The notes under the pieces were generated by a model that was not told where the DNA came from, made no database searches, and saw nothing but the letters and a program-made list of their open reading frames with translations. Positions 54,725-64,000 of a stretch of DNA of 64,000 bases are shown piece by piece. Position numbers and translations under genes: made by a program. The stretch is from Chrysaora quinquecirrha (Eukaryota; Cnidaria; Scyphozoa; Semaeostomeae; Pelagiidae). Each line of letters begins with the position of its first letter. Within the stretch, counting starts at the first letter, position 1. The stretch covers positions 6,000,715 through 6,064,714 of the forward strand of contig JACTAT010000040.1 in assembly GCA_014526335.1 (NCBI GenBank). Direction: 5' to 3'.

Positions 54725-55510
54725 GAATAAGCTGTGCTCAGCTAATTTTGCATGTAAATACTGTCTCTCTCTTTCATGAATTTGTTAATGTCTTGAATTT
54801 ACTTAAACCTTCAAATTGTTTCAAAAAGCTATTAGATGCACATATGGTATATGTCAAATATGAATTCATTTATGTAGTTGAAGAATAGATGAGAAAGGAA
54901 AGTAAGTCATGGTCCAGAAACGTTACACCGGCGCGGCTTCACTTCGTTATGAGTTTTTTCTGCGTTTCAAGGCCAGGTGACAGAGGAGATCGTGGCACAG
55001 AAACATTGCATCGATATGTCTTCTCTCGTGTATTAATTTCATTTATGCGTTTGAAAACTAGACGACTGAGTAAATCATGTCCCAGAAATTTTGCATTGAC
55101 ATGGCTTCTCTCTTGTACGAATTCACTAGTTGTGTAAACTCTTTTCCGCGAATTGCACGTTTAAATGACCCCTGTTCTTTATGAGTTTGCTTTATGAATT
55201 TGTGTCATATTATGTCACTTGGATAACTATATTATGTATCATATTATATTATGTATCTTGGACTCTTTAAGATCTCACAAATATCACATGAACGTGCACT
55301 CTTGTATGCGTTTTAAGATTACTTAGCTGGATAAATTTTTTCCCGCTAATTTTATCTTTCTATACTATTTTTAATAACGTACAAGTAGCTGATTTATCTC
55401 AATTTAAATGACCTTTCTATCTAATGTTTTTTTTATATGTTTTCAAGTTACTTTGAATTGTTCCTCACAAATATGACATGCATATGGTGTCTCTTCAATA
55501 CGAATTCTTT
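54725..55510 (-). pseudogene. decayed C2H2 finger array
   Basis: Minus-strand linker and finger phrases are spaced by about 84 bp (for example around 54880, 55050, 55110, 55290 and 55460), but Cys and His residues are lost and stops are frequent. It runs into the assembly gap, so an intact part may be hidden there. Confidence 0.6.
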
Positions 55511-55514
55511 AATT

Positions 55515-56014
55515 NNNNNNNNNNNNNNNNNNNNNNNNNNNNNNNNNNNNNNNNNNNNNNNNNNNNNNNNNNNNNNNNNNNNNNNNNNNNNNNNNNNNNN
55601 NNNNNNNNNNNNNNNNNNNNNNNNNNNNNNNNNNNNNNNNNNNNNNNNNNNNNNNNNNNNNNNNNNNNNNNNNNNNNNNNNNNNNNNNNNNNNNNNNNNN
55701 NNNNNNNNNNNNNNNNNNNNNNNNNNNNNNNNNNNNNNNNNNNNNNNNNNNNNNNNNNNNNNNNNNNNNNNNNNNNNNNNNNNNNNNNNNNNNNNNNNNN
55801 NNNNNNNNNNNNNNNNNNNNNNNNNNNNNNNNNNNNNNNNNNNNNNNNNNNNNNNNNNNNNNNNNNNNNNNNNNNNNNNNNNNNNNNNNNNNNNNNNNNN
55901 NNNNNNNNNNNNNNNNNNNNNNNNNNNNNNNNNNNNNNNNNNNNNNNNNNNNNNNNNNNNNNNNNNNNNNNNNNNNNNNNNNNNNNNNNNNNNNNNNNNN
56001 NNNNNNNNNNNNNN
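55515..56014. other. assembly gap (500 N)
   Basis: Exactly 500 N. The first exon(s) of cyclin A and possibly the 5' exons of zinc-finger exon D would be expected here or close by. Confidence 0.99.
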
Positions 56015-56089
56015 TAAGGGTTGTTCTTATAAGTAAAAAATGTCATCTCATCGCACAAATTTAAACCTTATTCTTTTTATATTTTATAG

Positions 56090-59000
56090 ATTCTCCTATG
56101 ATCATATCATCACCCGATGACTGTGTCATAATAAAATCTGATGAGGTAGAGAATAATAATAGTGAAATTAAAGAAATACGTCATGCACTTGAAGATGCTC
56201 TTGGTATTTCTGAATATACAGAAGATATCTACAAATACCTGAAACAAGCTGAGGTATCATATTATAGATAAACTATAGAAAATCTTGTATACACTGATAC
56301 TAACTAATGATCGTTCCTTTGGGGCTTTTCTGAAAAATCTTTGAAAAATTAAACTTCTAAGGCTCCCAATTCTTGATGCCAAAAAACACACTTTCTTGAA
56401 ATGAAAGAAGATGTAAAAAATGTCCAAAAGAAAGATTCTCGAGTAAGATTCTTCCATAAATAGCTCATTTGCTGTATGAGAAACCTAACTAAAACCTACA
56501 AGGTCAAATAGTACACGCTTTTTTTTTTATAAGGAACCACTTTATAAGGAACCTACATGTAGAAGGCCCGAAAATTTAAAGAACTTATACTACTAGAGAG
56601 AAAATAACTAAAGAACTTTTTATTGTTGAATAGTATTATCACTGCAAATAATCAAGAATTAGAAAGCCGGTTCCATTCATTTGCAGTCGAAAATCACGTA
56701 AATTGTACGTTAAGCATGTATCAAACGTTTCGTTGAATAGTCTCGAGCTTTTCTCACATGCAAGTGTCTCTCTTTTATTGTTAAGACCACTGTATGTGCA
56801 GCTAAAATTAAGGAACTATTAAGGAACTTTTTGAACTAAAATTGCCTCAAAAGAGGTACAAAAATAAGGAACTTTAAGAACTAGGCCTTGAGGTAGGTTC
56901 CTTATAAAAAAAAAAGCGTGTACTCACCATCAAATTTTAATATGGTATTGGTTTGTCTCAAACATTGACTAGTAAGTTTATCAATAGCTAGCATTAAAAA
57001 TCTGAACATAATACTGGCCCCTTTTGCCATTTTGTCTCTTTGATTGAGTCTTTGTATTGTACTGTACTTTGTAAGTACTGTGAAGCAAAGTAGAGTGTGG
57101 TGAAAAGGTTTTCTGATCAAGCAGTCCTGGTTGCAATCCCATCTATCGTCCTTTGCCACTTGTGGAAATATCAATCCTAGTCTTTGCTATTCATGAAACA
57201 TGTAGACTTAAAAAAGTGGTTATGGATGAATTGACAAAATATTTTCTCTTTGAAGTTTGTTATATCAGGATCCAAATATATTAAAAGGAATTCAGTTTGG
57301 TTTCGCATTGATCTCACTAATTTGCAACCCTTTCTTCCTTTTCAGCAAAAGTTTCGTCCTAAACCTGGTTACATGAAAAAACAGTCAGATGTAAATAGTA
57401 ACATGAGATCAATTTTAGTTGACTGGCTTGTAGAAGTTGCAGAGGAATACAAATTAATGGAACAGACATTATATTTAACAGTTAATTACATAGACAGATT
57501 TTTGTCCTGTATGTCAGTTATGAGAGGAAAATTACAGCTGGTTGGCACAGCCTGCATGCTGATTGCTGCGTGAGTATTACATCTAAATTTTGTTAAAGAG
57601 TAATATATTAAAATGAATATAGTGGTGCCAAGTGAGCACCAGATATTCCCTTTTTCTGTTTAATTTTGTTCAAGAATGCTATCCAAACAGTTTTGGTGGG
57701 AAAGCCTTGTGAGGTGGAAGTGGACAACCAATTTGAATGCATAGATTCTTTTTTCAAATGTGTAGGGGTGGGGTTGCACAGGGCCTTGTTATCATTCTTT
57801 GAATTTGGGGGGGGGGACATGATAATACATTCAAAATCAATGAGAGCCATAATACTGAAAGGTGTAATTGAAAATTGGTTGTAAACTTGAGAAAATAGAC
57901 CTTTTCAACAAACAACCAATGAATAATAGAAATTTTTCCAGACTCAAGATATAGTGTTTTTGATACCAAATTTGTATTTAGCAGCCAAAATTTAGTCTAC
58001 TAGGTGCAAATTTTACTATCTTAGCACTTGCATTGTTGATTTAATGGGTGGTCAAAACTTCTGATTTATAGGGGCTAGACCAGTAAGAGTGATAAGTTTC
58101 CCCCCCCCCCCCACTTTTCACAGTCAATGCTCTTACAGAATCAGAAACTTTGCATGCTCATGAAATTGATGGTAATACTGGTAGGATAGTGAAATTTCAT
58201 TCCTAGACTAACTCTTGGATGTTACATACTACGTGAGCATCAAAACTTAATGTCTTGAAATTCCAGTTCTAGGGGCCGTTCGTGAAATTCCACTCTGCAT
58301 ACATATGGGCTAATCACTTGTTTAATTTGAACTTTTCAGGAAATTTGAAGAAATATATCCACCTGAAGTTAGTGAGTTTGTGTATATAACAGATGATACA
58401 TACACTGCTAAGCAAGTACGTAGATTTTTTACTTGAATTTAATCATCTGCTTGAAAAAGGCATAGAATGTTTTTGAATGAATTCTGCTTGCTATGCAATG
58501 CTTCGTGATGTGGCCAAATGGTCTAACATTGCCAGCAAAGCAAATCGGAAATGGTGACTAAAGATGTCTGATCATTTTGGCCAGCTTGATCAAGTCTCTG
58601 CAATGTTTTCTAATCAGAAACTTCAAATGCACATTTTTTGTAGGTTCTACGGATGGAACATCTGATACTAAAAACACTGAAATTCGACCTCTCAGTGCCA
58701 ACAATTTTCAATTTTCTTGAACGATATACTGCTGCTGCTGGTGCTCCTAATGGCGGAAGTAAACTTGAATCACTGTCAAAGGTAATGATTTGCTTTTTAT
58801 TCAAACCCCAAAATTCTCAGCTGTTATTTTGAACGTTTATTGCTACAGCCTTGGCCAGAGGATTGCATTGCTCGTCAAACAATGTAAAATTGCTTTTTTA
58901 ATGGATGTTTCGCCAAGTTGCTAAGTAATGTTCTTGAAGAAGCTCACAATATATTTTCTTTTTGCAATCTAAAGTTACTTGGAAGGCAATCACAGATGTT

Positions 59001-61092
59001 GTCTAATGGTGAAACATGTTGCTTGACAAGGAATTGTTTTGCAAACAATGTTTGATCGTTTTGCCAGGTTCTAAAGACTACAGAATTTCTTTCCATCTGC
59101 CGTTATCTTTGCAACATCCTCTTTTCCCAAATCATAGTCCTTGCTTCCTGTCTGTAGCTTTATTCTTTAAAGTATCTATACTAACGATGATTTGATTATT
59201 TCTTTTTTCTTGCAGTATCTTTGCGAATTAACACTACAACATTATGACCCATTTTTGAATTACCTTCCATCTACGGTCGCTGCATCAGCTGTTTGCATTG
59301 CCTGTAGTGTATTACAAATGCCAGCTTGGGTAAGCAAAGATTGTTACTCTTCTATCTGAACTGTATCTAATTTGTTGAAAGTCTTTAAATTTTGTGTTTT
59401 TGTCACACAAGCCCTGGCAAAACGACAAAATGCTCAATGAAGTTTTTCACTAAACAGTTGTTTGGTGAGATGTTGGACGCCTGTTTAAGTCGTTTTTCCA
59501 GTGTTGTGACGTTGCGTTAGTGTTATGCTAATCTTATTGCTCTTTTTACATGGTGTCCTTTAAGAACCATTCTAAGAATAATCTAAGGCCCTGGCCAAAC
59601 GATCAAACATTGCTGATCCAACATTTGAAATTTGCTTGTCAACTTTTTCAAAAACACCACGCCACAACTTTTGCTTATTTTTGCTTGTCAAGCAATGTTG
59701 GATCGTCTGTTCCAACATTGCTTGTCAAACATTTTTTTTTTTTGTTTTTGACAAGCTGCAACAACTTGCAATATTTCATCACCTAGAAACTTTTCTTAGC
59801 AACTAAGCGTTCGAGCTTGTGCATTAGCAATAACACCGTTGTTGGACAGCAATGTTTTTAGTTGTGGTCAAACGGTCGAATATTTGTTATAAAGGAAATT
59901 TGAAATGTTGGACCAACAATGTTTGATCGTTTTGCCAGGGCCTTAAGGCTCAAAATCTTTTTGAATATCGAGGCAAAGCAAAAATAAGGGTATTCTTATA
60001 AAAGAGAGTGTATGTTTAAACTTTCTTTGCAAGTTGAAACAACAAATTGTTGTTTCAGTCAAATCTCTAAGTTATCCTAGGCCACAAAACTGGTCAGAAT
60101 TTATAACGTGATGAAAACTTTAACTTTTTCCATTCCCTTTATCACCTTTTTTTCTTTGTTTTAGACGCCAACCCTAACTTACTACACAGGATATCAACTG
60201 GAAGAACTCCAGAGTTGTATATTAGACATTCATCAAATGTATCTAGGCGCATCTTCTTATCCACAACAAGCTATTCACGACAAATATAAACTAGCTAGGT
60301 GAGTGATTTTATGAGTAGTCACGATCGAAATTTTATAGTATTGATTCAGTAAAGAAGTAAGAATGTTGCTGATATAACGTTCGTCTCTTCGCATCAAATA
60401 TACCACTTATTCCCTCTAATTTTGTTATCGGGAACGTTCGTGGCAAAAGGATCTTTAGCTGCTTTAGTTTTACGTGCCCACAGAGAACACACGGAGCCAG
60501 ACGACATTTGAGAGACATTCTCTCTACCATGTCTGATCAACTGACTGTACACAGACTTCGTACTGACTTTGTACTGACCTCCTACTGACTAACTGCTTAT
60601 TTACAGAGTTTCTAGATTATAGTATTTACAAGTCACTTGATCTATTGCGCAGCTAGAAATTATAAATGCAACTATCTTCTTACAGAAAGTTCTAGTTATT
60701 ATGACGTAGAAGTACTTAAGTAAATAGATAGAAGGCAAAGAAAGATCATGCTAGAAGACATACATTACATTTACATAAAGTAGCTGTTCCTACTACAATT
60801 TTCTCGCCTCTGATGTTCCCCCTTTTTTTGAAGTGGTTTTCGAGCGGCCAGTGAAACAAAAGAAACCGTCCCTGCTGTTTAAAATGGCCTTTCCACTATA
60901 AAACGCATAATAGTTTCTTCGTTGAGCCCTCTAGAAGCTTAAACTTTATGTTCTTCCAGCTCTGGTTGCTTATTAAAGGAAGAGTGTCTTTTATTTATCA
61001 TATATTGAGCATAGTGATCATTACTGCTTCATTTCATTTTTAGGCATCATCAAGTAGCGTTAATTCCTCCACCAGAAGAACCGCCAGTTTGA
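56090..61092 (+). CDS. CCNA: cyclin A (N-terminal exon or exons not seen)
   Basis: Cyclin A binds and activates CDK1/CDK2 in S and G2/M phase. Exons (plus): 56090-56253, 57346-57569, 58340-58415, 58644-58781, 59216-59329, 60165-60298, 61044-61092. All junctions are GT..AG and the frame is kept, giving 298 residues. The cyclin box is complete: [33 protein letters not shown] (MRAIL-type helix 1), [60 protein letters not shown]. The second cyclin fold follows: [55 protein letters not shown], stop. The N-terminal part with the destruction box is absent, probably in the adjoining gap. Introns contain several MITEs. Confidence 0.93.
56510..56930. repeat. dispersed repeat in the first visible cyclin A intron
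   Basis: TTATAAGGAACCACTTTATA through GAAAATTTAAAGAACTTATA and TGTACGTTAAGCATGTATCA is the reverse complement of 7570-7770. A second end-like piece, GGTTCCTTATAAAAAAAAAA, lies at 56895-56920. Confidence 0.75.
57080..57205 (+). repeat. tRNA-like SINE fragment
   Basis: GGTTTTCTGATCAAGCAGTC, CTGGTTGCAATCCCATC (B-box-like) and GTCTTTGCTATTCATGAAAC parallel 15235-15335. Confidence 0.55.
58850..59080. mobile_element. MITE-like element in a cyclin A intron
   Basis: The left GCCTTGGCCAGAGGATTGCA and the right AATGTTTGATCGTTTTGCCA resemble the termini of the element at 59584-59941. The inside has CTCGTCAAACAATG and its relatives. Confidence 0.55.
59584..59942. mobile_element. MITE with GGCCCTGGCAAAACGATCAA ends in a cyclin A intron
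   Basis: The left GGCCCTGGCCAAACGATCAA and the right TTGATCGTTTTGCCAGGGCC are inverted copies with one mismatch over about 30 bp, flanked by TAA and TTA. The inside holds GCTTGTCAAACATT and TTGCTTGTCAAGCAATGTTG. The 14-mer CTTGTCAAACATTG of the 10890-13165 minisatellite matches this family. Confidence 0.8.
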
Positions 61093-61164
61093 AGACATTG
61101 CAGTCAACGTTAATCGAAAAAACAACATCACAAAGTAAGATCTTGACATAACTATTGCGCGACA

Positions 61165-61170
61165 AATAAA
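61165..61170 (+). promoter_or_regulatory. candidate polyadenylation signal of cyclin A
   Basis: AATAAA lies 73 bp after the cyclin A stop codon (61090-61092). Confidence 0.5.
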
Positions 61171-61174
61171 TACA

Positions 61175-62850
61175 CGATAAAAACACTGCCATAAGAACGA
61201 TGATGATGTAGCTATCAAATACAAATGTGTAAAATATGTACAGTTTTGATCTTCAATACGGTCTCCCCAATGAAAAGTCAATTGAAGACACGTACGGAGA
61301 GGTAAAGTAGGAGCATTTAGCATTTTAGACTGGCGTTTGCCATTGTTTGTGTATAACAGGGTTGGATAGTTGGCTGAGTGTAGTAATGTCTGCCCGTTTT
61401 TATGCATGGATTTCTCATTGAGCTATTATGTTCTCGGACGCTCGGACAAGTTTGATTTGTTGCAAAATATATTGCTTATAATATGATTTCGAGACAGTTG
61501 GCAGAATTAGTAGGTGCGATTTCCAGGTTCTTTGTGTACTGTAGTCTGCAATATGTCTACTTGTCTCAACTGCAAATTCTTTAATAGAATTTACGAGAGT
61601 CGAATCGGCCAAGATTGGTGTGGCGAATTCGTCGCCGTAACTCATTGTTAGCCTAACTTGCACCAATACCGTAACTCACTGAACTAAGCATATCTCAGTA
61701 ATAGTATTCCAAGTGTCTACAATTGATTTTGTTTTTCTCTAATATAAGTAACTATAAGTAACAATCCATCTATATTTTCGCGTTTCCATTCCTTCGCTTT
61801 CTGAGTACAGTGAAATATCGAACTCCATTGAACTTTGTGGGCATTTTGTACAGCACACTTTTTTAAGAAACCCAGGTTGTTTGTTATCGAGTGTCGATTT
61901 TCTCCAAAAAGTCTGTCTGTCTTCCAGGTAATTTGTCTTCGACCCAACTACATTCTTTTATTTTTCTCGTCTTCATGGCTAGGACCAAATGATCAATCGT
62001 TTTTGGTCCAAGTTGAACATTAGAAATATGACACATCACAAAACATTGCTAGAAAGATTGAACAACATTTGTTTCTTAACGCAAGAATGATGTGCTTGGC
62101 GAACTATGTTTTCCTCATGGCAAAACGGTAAAGCATTTTGCTTTACAGCCGAATTTCAAATGTTTGAAAAACATTGTCTGATCAAGGGCCCAAGACAGTG
62201 AAGATTTCAACAAAATGCTCAGAAAAATGCACTGCTGTTTCTAAAGTTTCACGCAGGGGTTAACGAGATGTCTCAAAACAACAAAAATTAACGAGATGCC
62301 TCAAAACCACAAAAATTATACTGTGTCTTGGTACCTCGATTTCATAGAGCATTATAGCTTTTTCCTATATATCTATTATGACAAACTGGAAGGATTTTGG
62401 CTTCGTTAAATTTGGTTTCTTATTAACCGCATAAGTTATTTAAAGTGTGTGCTTTCTGTTGCTCGTTGAGCGAAGTAATGGAGGCTAATACTCAATACTC
62501 GAAGCATGTCTTGGAAACAGTTGAAGATGTAGAAGACTATCAAACTGCTTCTTACTTGCTATGAGGTCACTTCGCTTAAAATTCCCCTGCTTCTTGCTGG
62601 TTCAGTTTTAGATCATTTTCCTGTCTAACCAGCTTGCATTAGTCGCCATAGCCATTGGAACTTTTTGCCTATATTCCTTTGCATAACAGCTTCACACGTA
62701 AACTTTCTTTTAGCTATGATATGGTTGTAGATTATGATCATAATTTATCTCATACGTGTACTTATTTTCTGTATATCCATGTGCAATTTTGAAACTGTAT
62801 ATTTTTAGTAACTTTGCCGTTATTTTACTTGGTTATTCCTTCTTCAAGTC
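61175..62850. other. intergenic sequence, no gene recognised
   Basis: A MITE-like pair (GGACCAAATGATCAATCG near 61985 and GTCTGATCAAGGGCCCAAG near 62175) and short direct repeats (TTAACGAGATG at 62262 and 62290) are the only structures seen. Confidence 0.45.
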
Positions 62851-62859
62851 TGAAGCCTG

Positions 62860-63330
62860 GTGAATCATCAATTATCATAATCCTCATCATAATCGTTATC
62901 AGTCATCATCAATGTCAATCATTTTCATCATCAATGCCGTCGCTATTTGCGATCTTGGTCATCAAATAAGCAACATCAATCCTGAGACTGCTTTCAACAA
63001 TCTCATCACCAGCGTCATCATCATCATCATCAATGTTATCACGAAATTATCATTATCATAATCACCATCTTCATGAAATAATCATCATCAATATCATTAT
63101 TGGCTTCTTAAATCATCGTCACTGTCATCGATCATCTCTTTCACCAATCGTTATCATCGTAATCAATTATAATCAGTTATCCACCATAATAATTATCGTC
63201 AGGCATCATCACCTCTAATCATCAGTCACGATCACTACCATAATCACTATCATCATCATCATCATCAACAACATCACTCGCATCATAAATTTCGTCGTCA
63301 TAGACCTCTTCAATCATTCACATTACTTTT
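62860..63330. repeat. imperfect ATC/CAT trinucleotide-rich tract
   Basis: About 470 bp dominated by ATCATCATC and variants, best at 63016-63030 and 63250-63266. Open frames here (Ile/His-rich) are not genes. Confidence 0.9.
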
Positions 63331-63467
63331 ACTAAAACAAAAATACGAATAAAGTTTTCGGCAAGAAACTCAGTTCTTTATTCAAAGGGAATCAAAAGTC
63401 TTCCGATTTTCAAGAAAAGAAAGTGCGTTTTCGTTCTTCTTCTTTCGCCGTCAGATCAAGCGCTGGC

Positions 63468-63603
63468 ACGTGTTGGCAAACGGTCGTCGTTGTCACGTGT
63501 CCGTGTCGAATGCGACCAGAAGGTCTCTACACGTGACCTAAGCGTCATAATCTTAGTGTCACGTGTAACCGCACGTGCAATCGAGCTTCAACTTGTATAA
63601 ATC
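63468..63603 (+). promoter_or_regulatory. promoter-like block: five CACGTG E-boxes and a TATA box
   Basis: CACGTG occurs at 63468, 63495, 63531, 63561 and 63573, followed by TATAAAT at 63597-63603. Palindromic E-boxes bind bHLH-type factors (USF, MYC/MAX, MITF/TFEB and CLOCK classes). The TATA box lies 3' of them, so transcription would be rightward, starting near 63630. The first open frame after it (ATG at 63649) runs 67 codons without a recognised domain; the gene body is probably beyond the window. Confidence 0.6.
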
Positions 63604-64000
63604 TCGATCCTTGGCGCTAAATATCTGCGATGCGAGTATCTTCGGACCTTGACATTATTTTTTACTTCGGGCCTCATCCTAAACATGCCAAGGGACAATT
63701 CCCTCCTTGGAGTCTCGTACACTCTCAGCTGGAATCTCTATTATTTTCGCAGTACTGTAATATTGCAAGAATCGTTTTTTTTCAATAGGCGAGTAGTAAC
63801 CTCGTACACTTTTTCGAAGATTGAAATGCCCCTCGGGACAGTCTATCAATAAGATAACGTTCCTGTCGGCTGTGCTGTGCCAAATTGAAATTAAATCACT
63901 CCAAGTGCGGTACACAGCCTGTCCTGAGCAGAGCAAACACACGCTAGCGAATCTATAATCACTACTGTGGTGAATAATCACTACTGTGGTGGTACTATTT

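Overview
The window is eukaryotic nuclear DNA: AT-rich and intron-rich, with GT..AG introns, no bacterial-style operons, and a dense load of transposable elements. Two runs of 500 N (677-1176 and 55515-56014) show it is a scaffold. The recognisable genes (ERLIN, LRPAP1, cyclin A, a rhodopsin-class GPCR, C2H2 zinc-finger clusters) are animal genes. Together with Penelope-like, Gypsy, LINE and many short inverted-repeat elements, they suggest an invertebrate metazoan. A cnidarian, probably an anthozoan, is my guess from overall character; it is inference, not proof.

Layout. 1-66: start of a zinc-finger exon (minus). 1177-7085: a decayed Ty3/Gypsy element split by a 2.1 kb inverted-repeat transposon with a 9-bp target duplication, which itself contains a TAA-flanked MITE. 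7094-7562: a MITE with an inverted sister copy at 34133-34603. 8420-9115: a GNAT acetyltransferase (minus). 10890-13190: a 24-bp minisatellite with a 685-bp higher-order repeat. 13586-22750: an ERLIN gene (minus), ten exons found, with one internal exon and the C-terminal exons missing. 14343-20430: a swarm of 'GACCCCGTTTACAC'-type MITEs in the ERLIN introns. 18850-19590: a 22-bp minisatellite. 25342-26340: four 245-bp tandem repeats abutting a GPCR (26327-27274, minus). 31305-35506: a complete five-exon LRPAP1 (RAP) gene ending in KDEL (minus). 36180-55500: a C2H2 zinc-finger cluster (minus) with LINE and Penelope fragments. 56090-61092: cyclin A (plus), N-terminal exon(s) missing beside or inside the second gap. 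62850-63330: ATC-rich simple repeat. 63468-63603: a promoter-like block with five CACGTG E-boxes and a TATA box.

Zinc-finger cluster. Every finger exon starts at a phase-1 acceptor. Upstream on the same strand lie a start-codon exon (50660-50762) and three tandem duplicated small exons (49486-50059), each with a SUMO-consensus-like psi-K-x-E motif, all in phase 1-1. Another phase 1-1 exon sits at 42646-42903. One 5' leader could therefore be spliced in frame to any of several downstream finger exons, an arrangement like the Drosophila lola locus. This is the most interesting hypothesis in the window.

Several genes (ERLIN, LRPAP1, cyclin A) were assembled by reading exons and splice sites by eye from short segments. 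Exon boundaries are supported by splice signals, preserved frame and remembered family conservation, not by alignment or transcripts.
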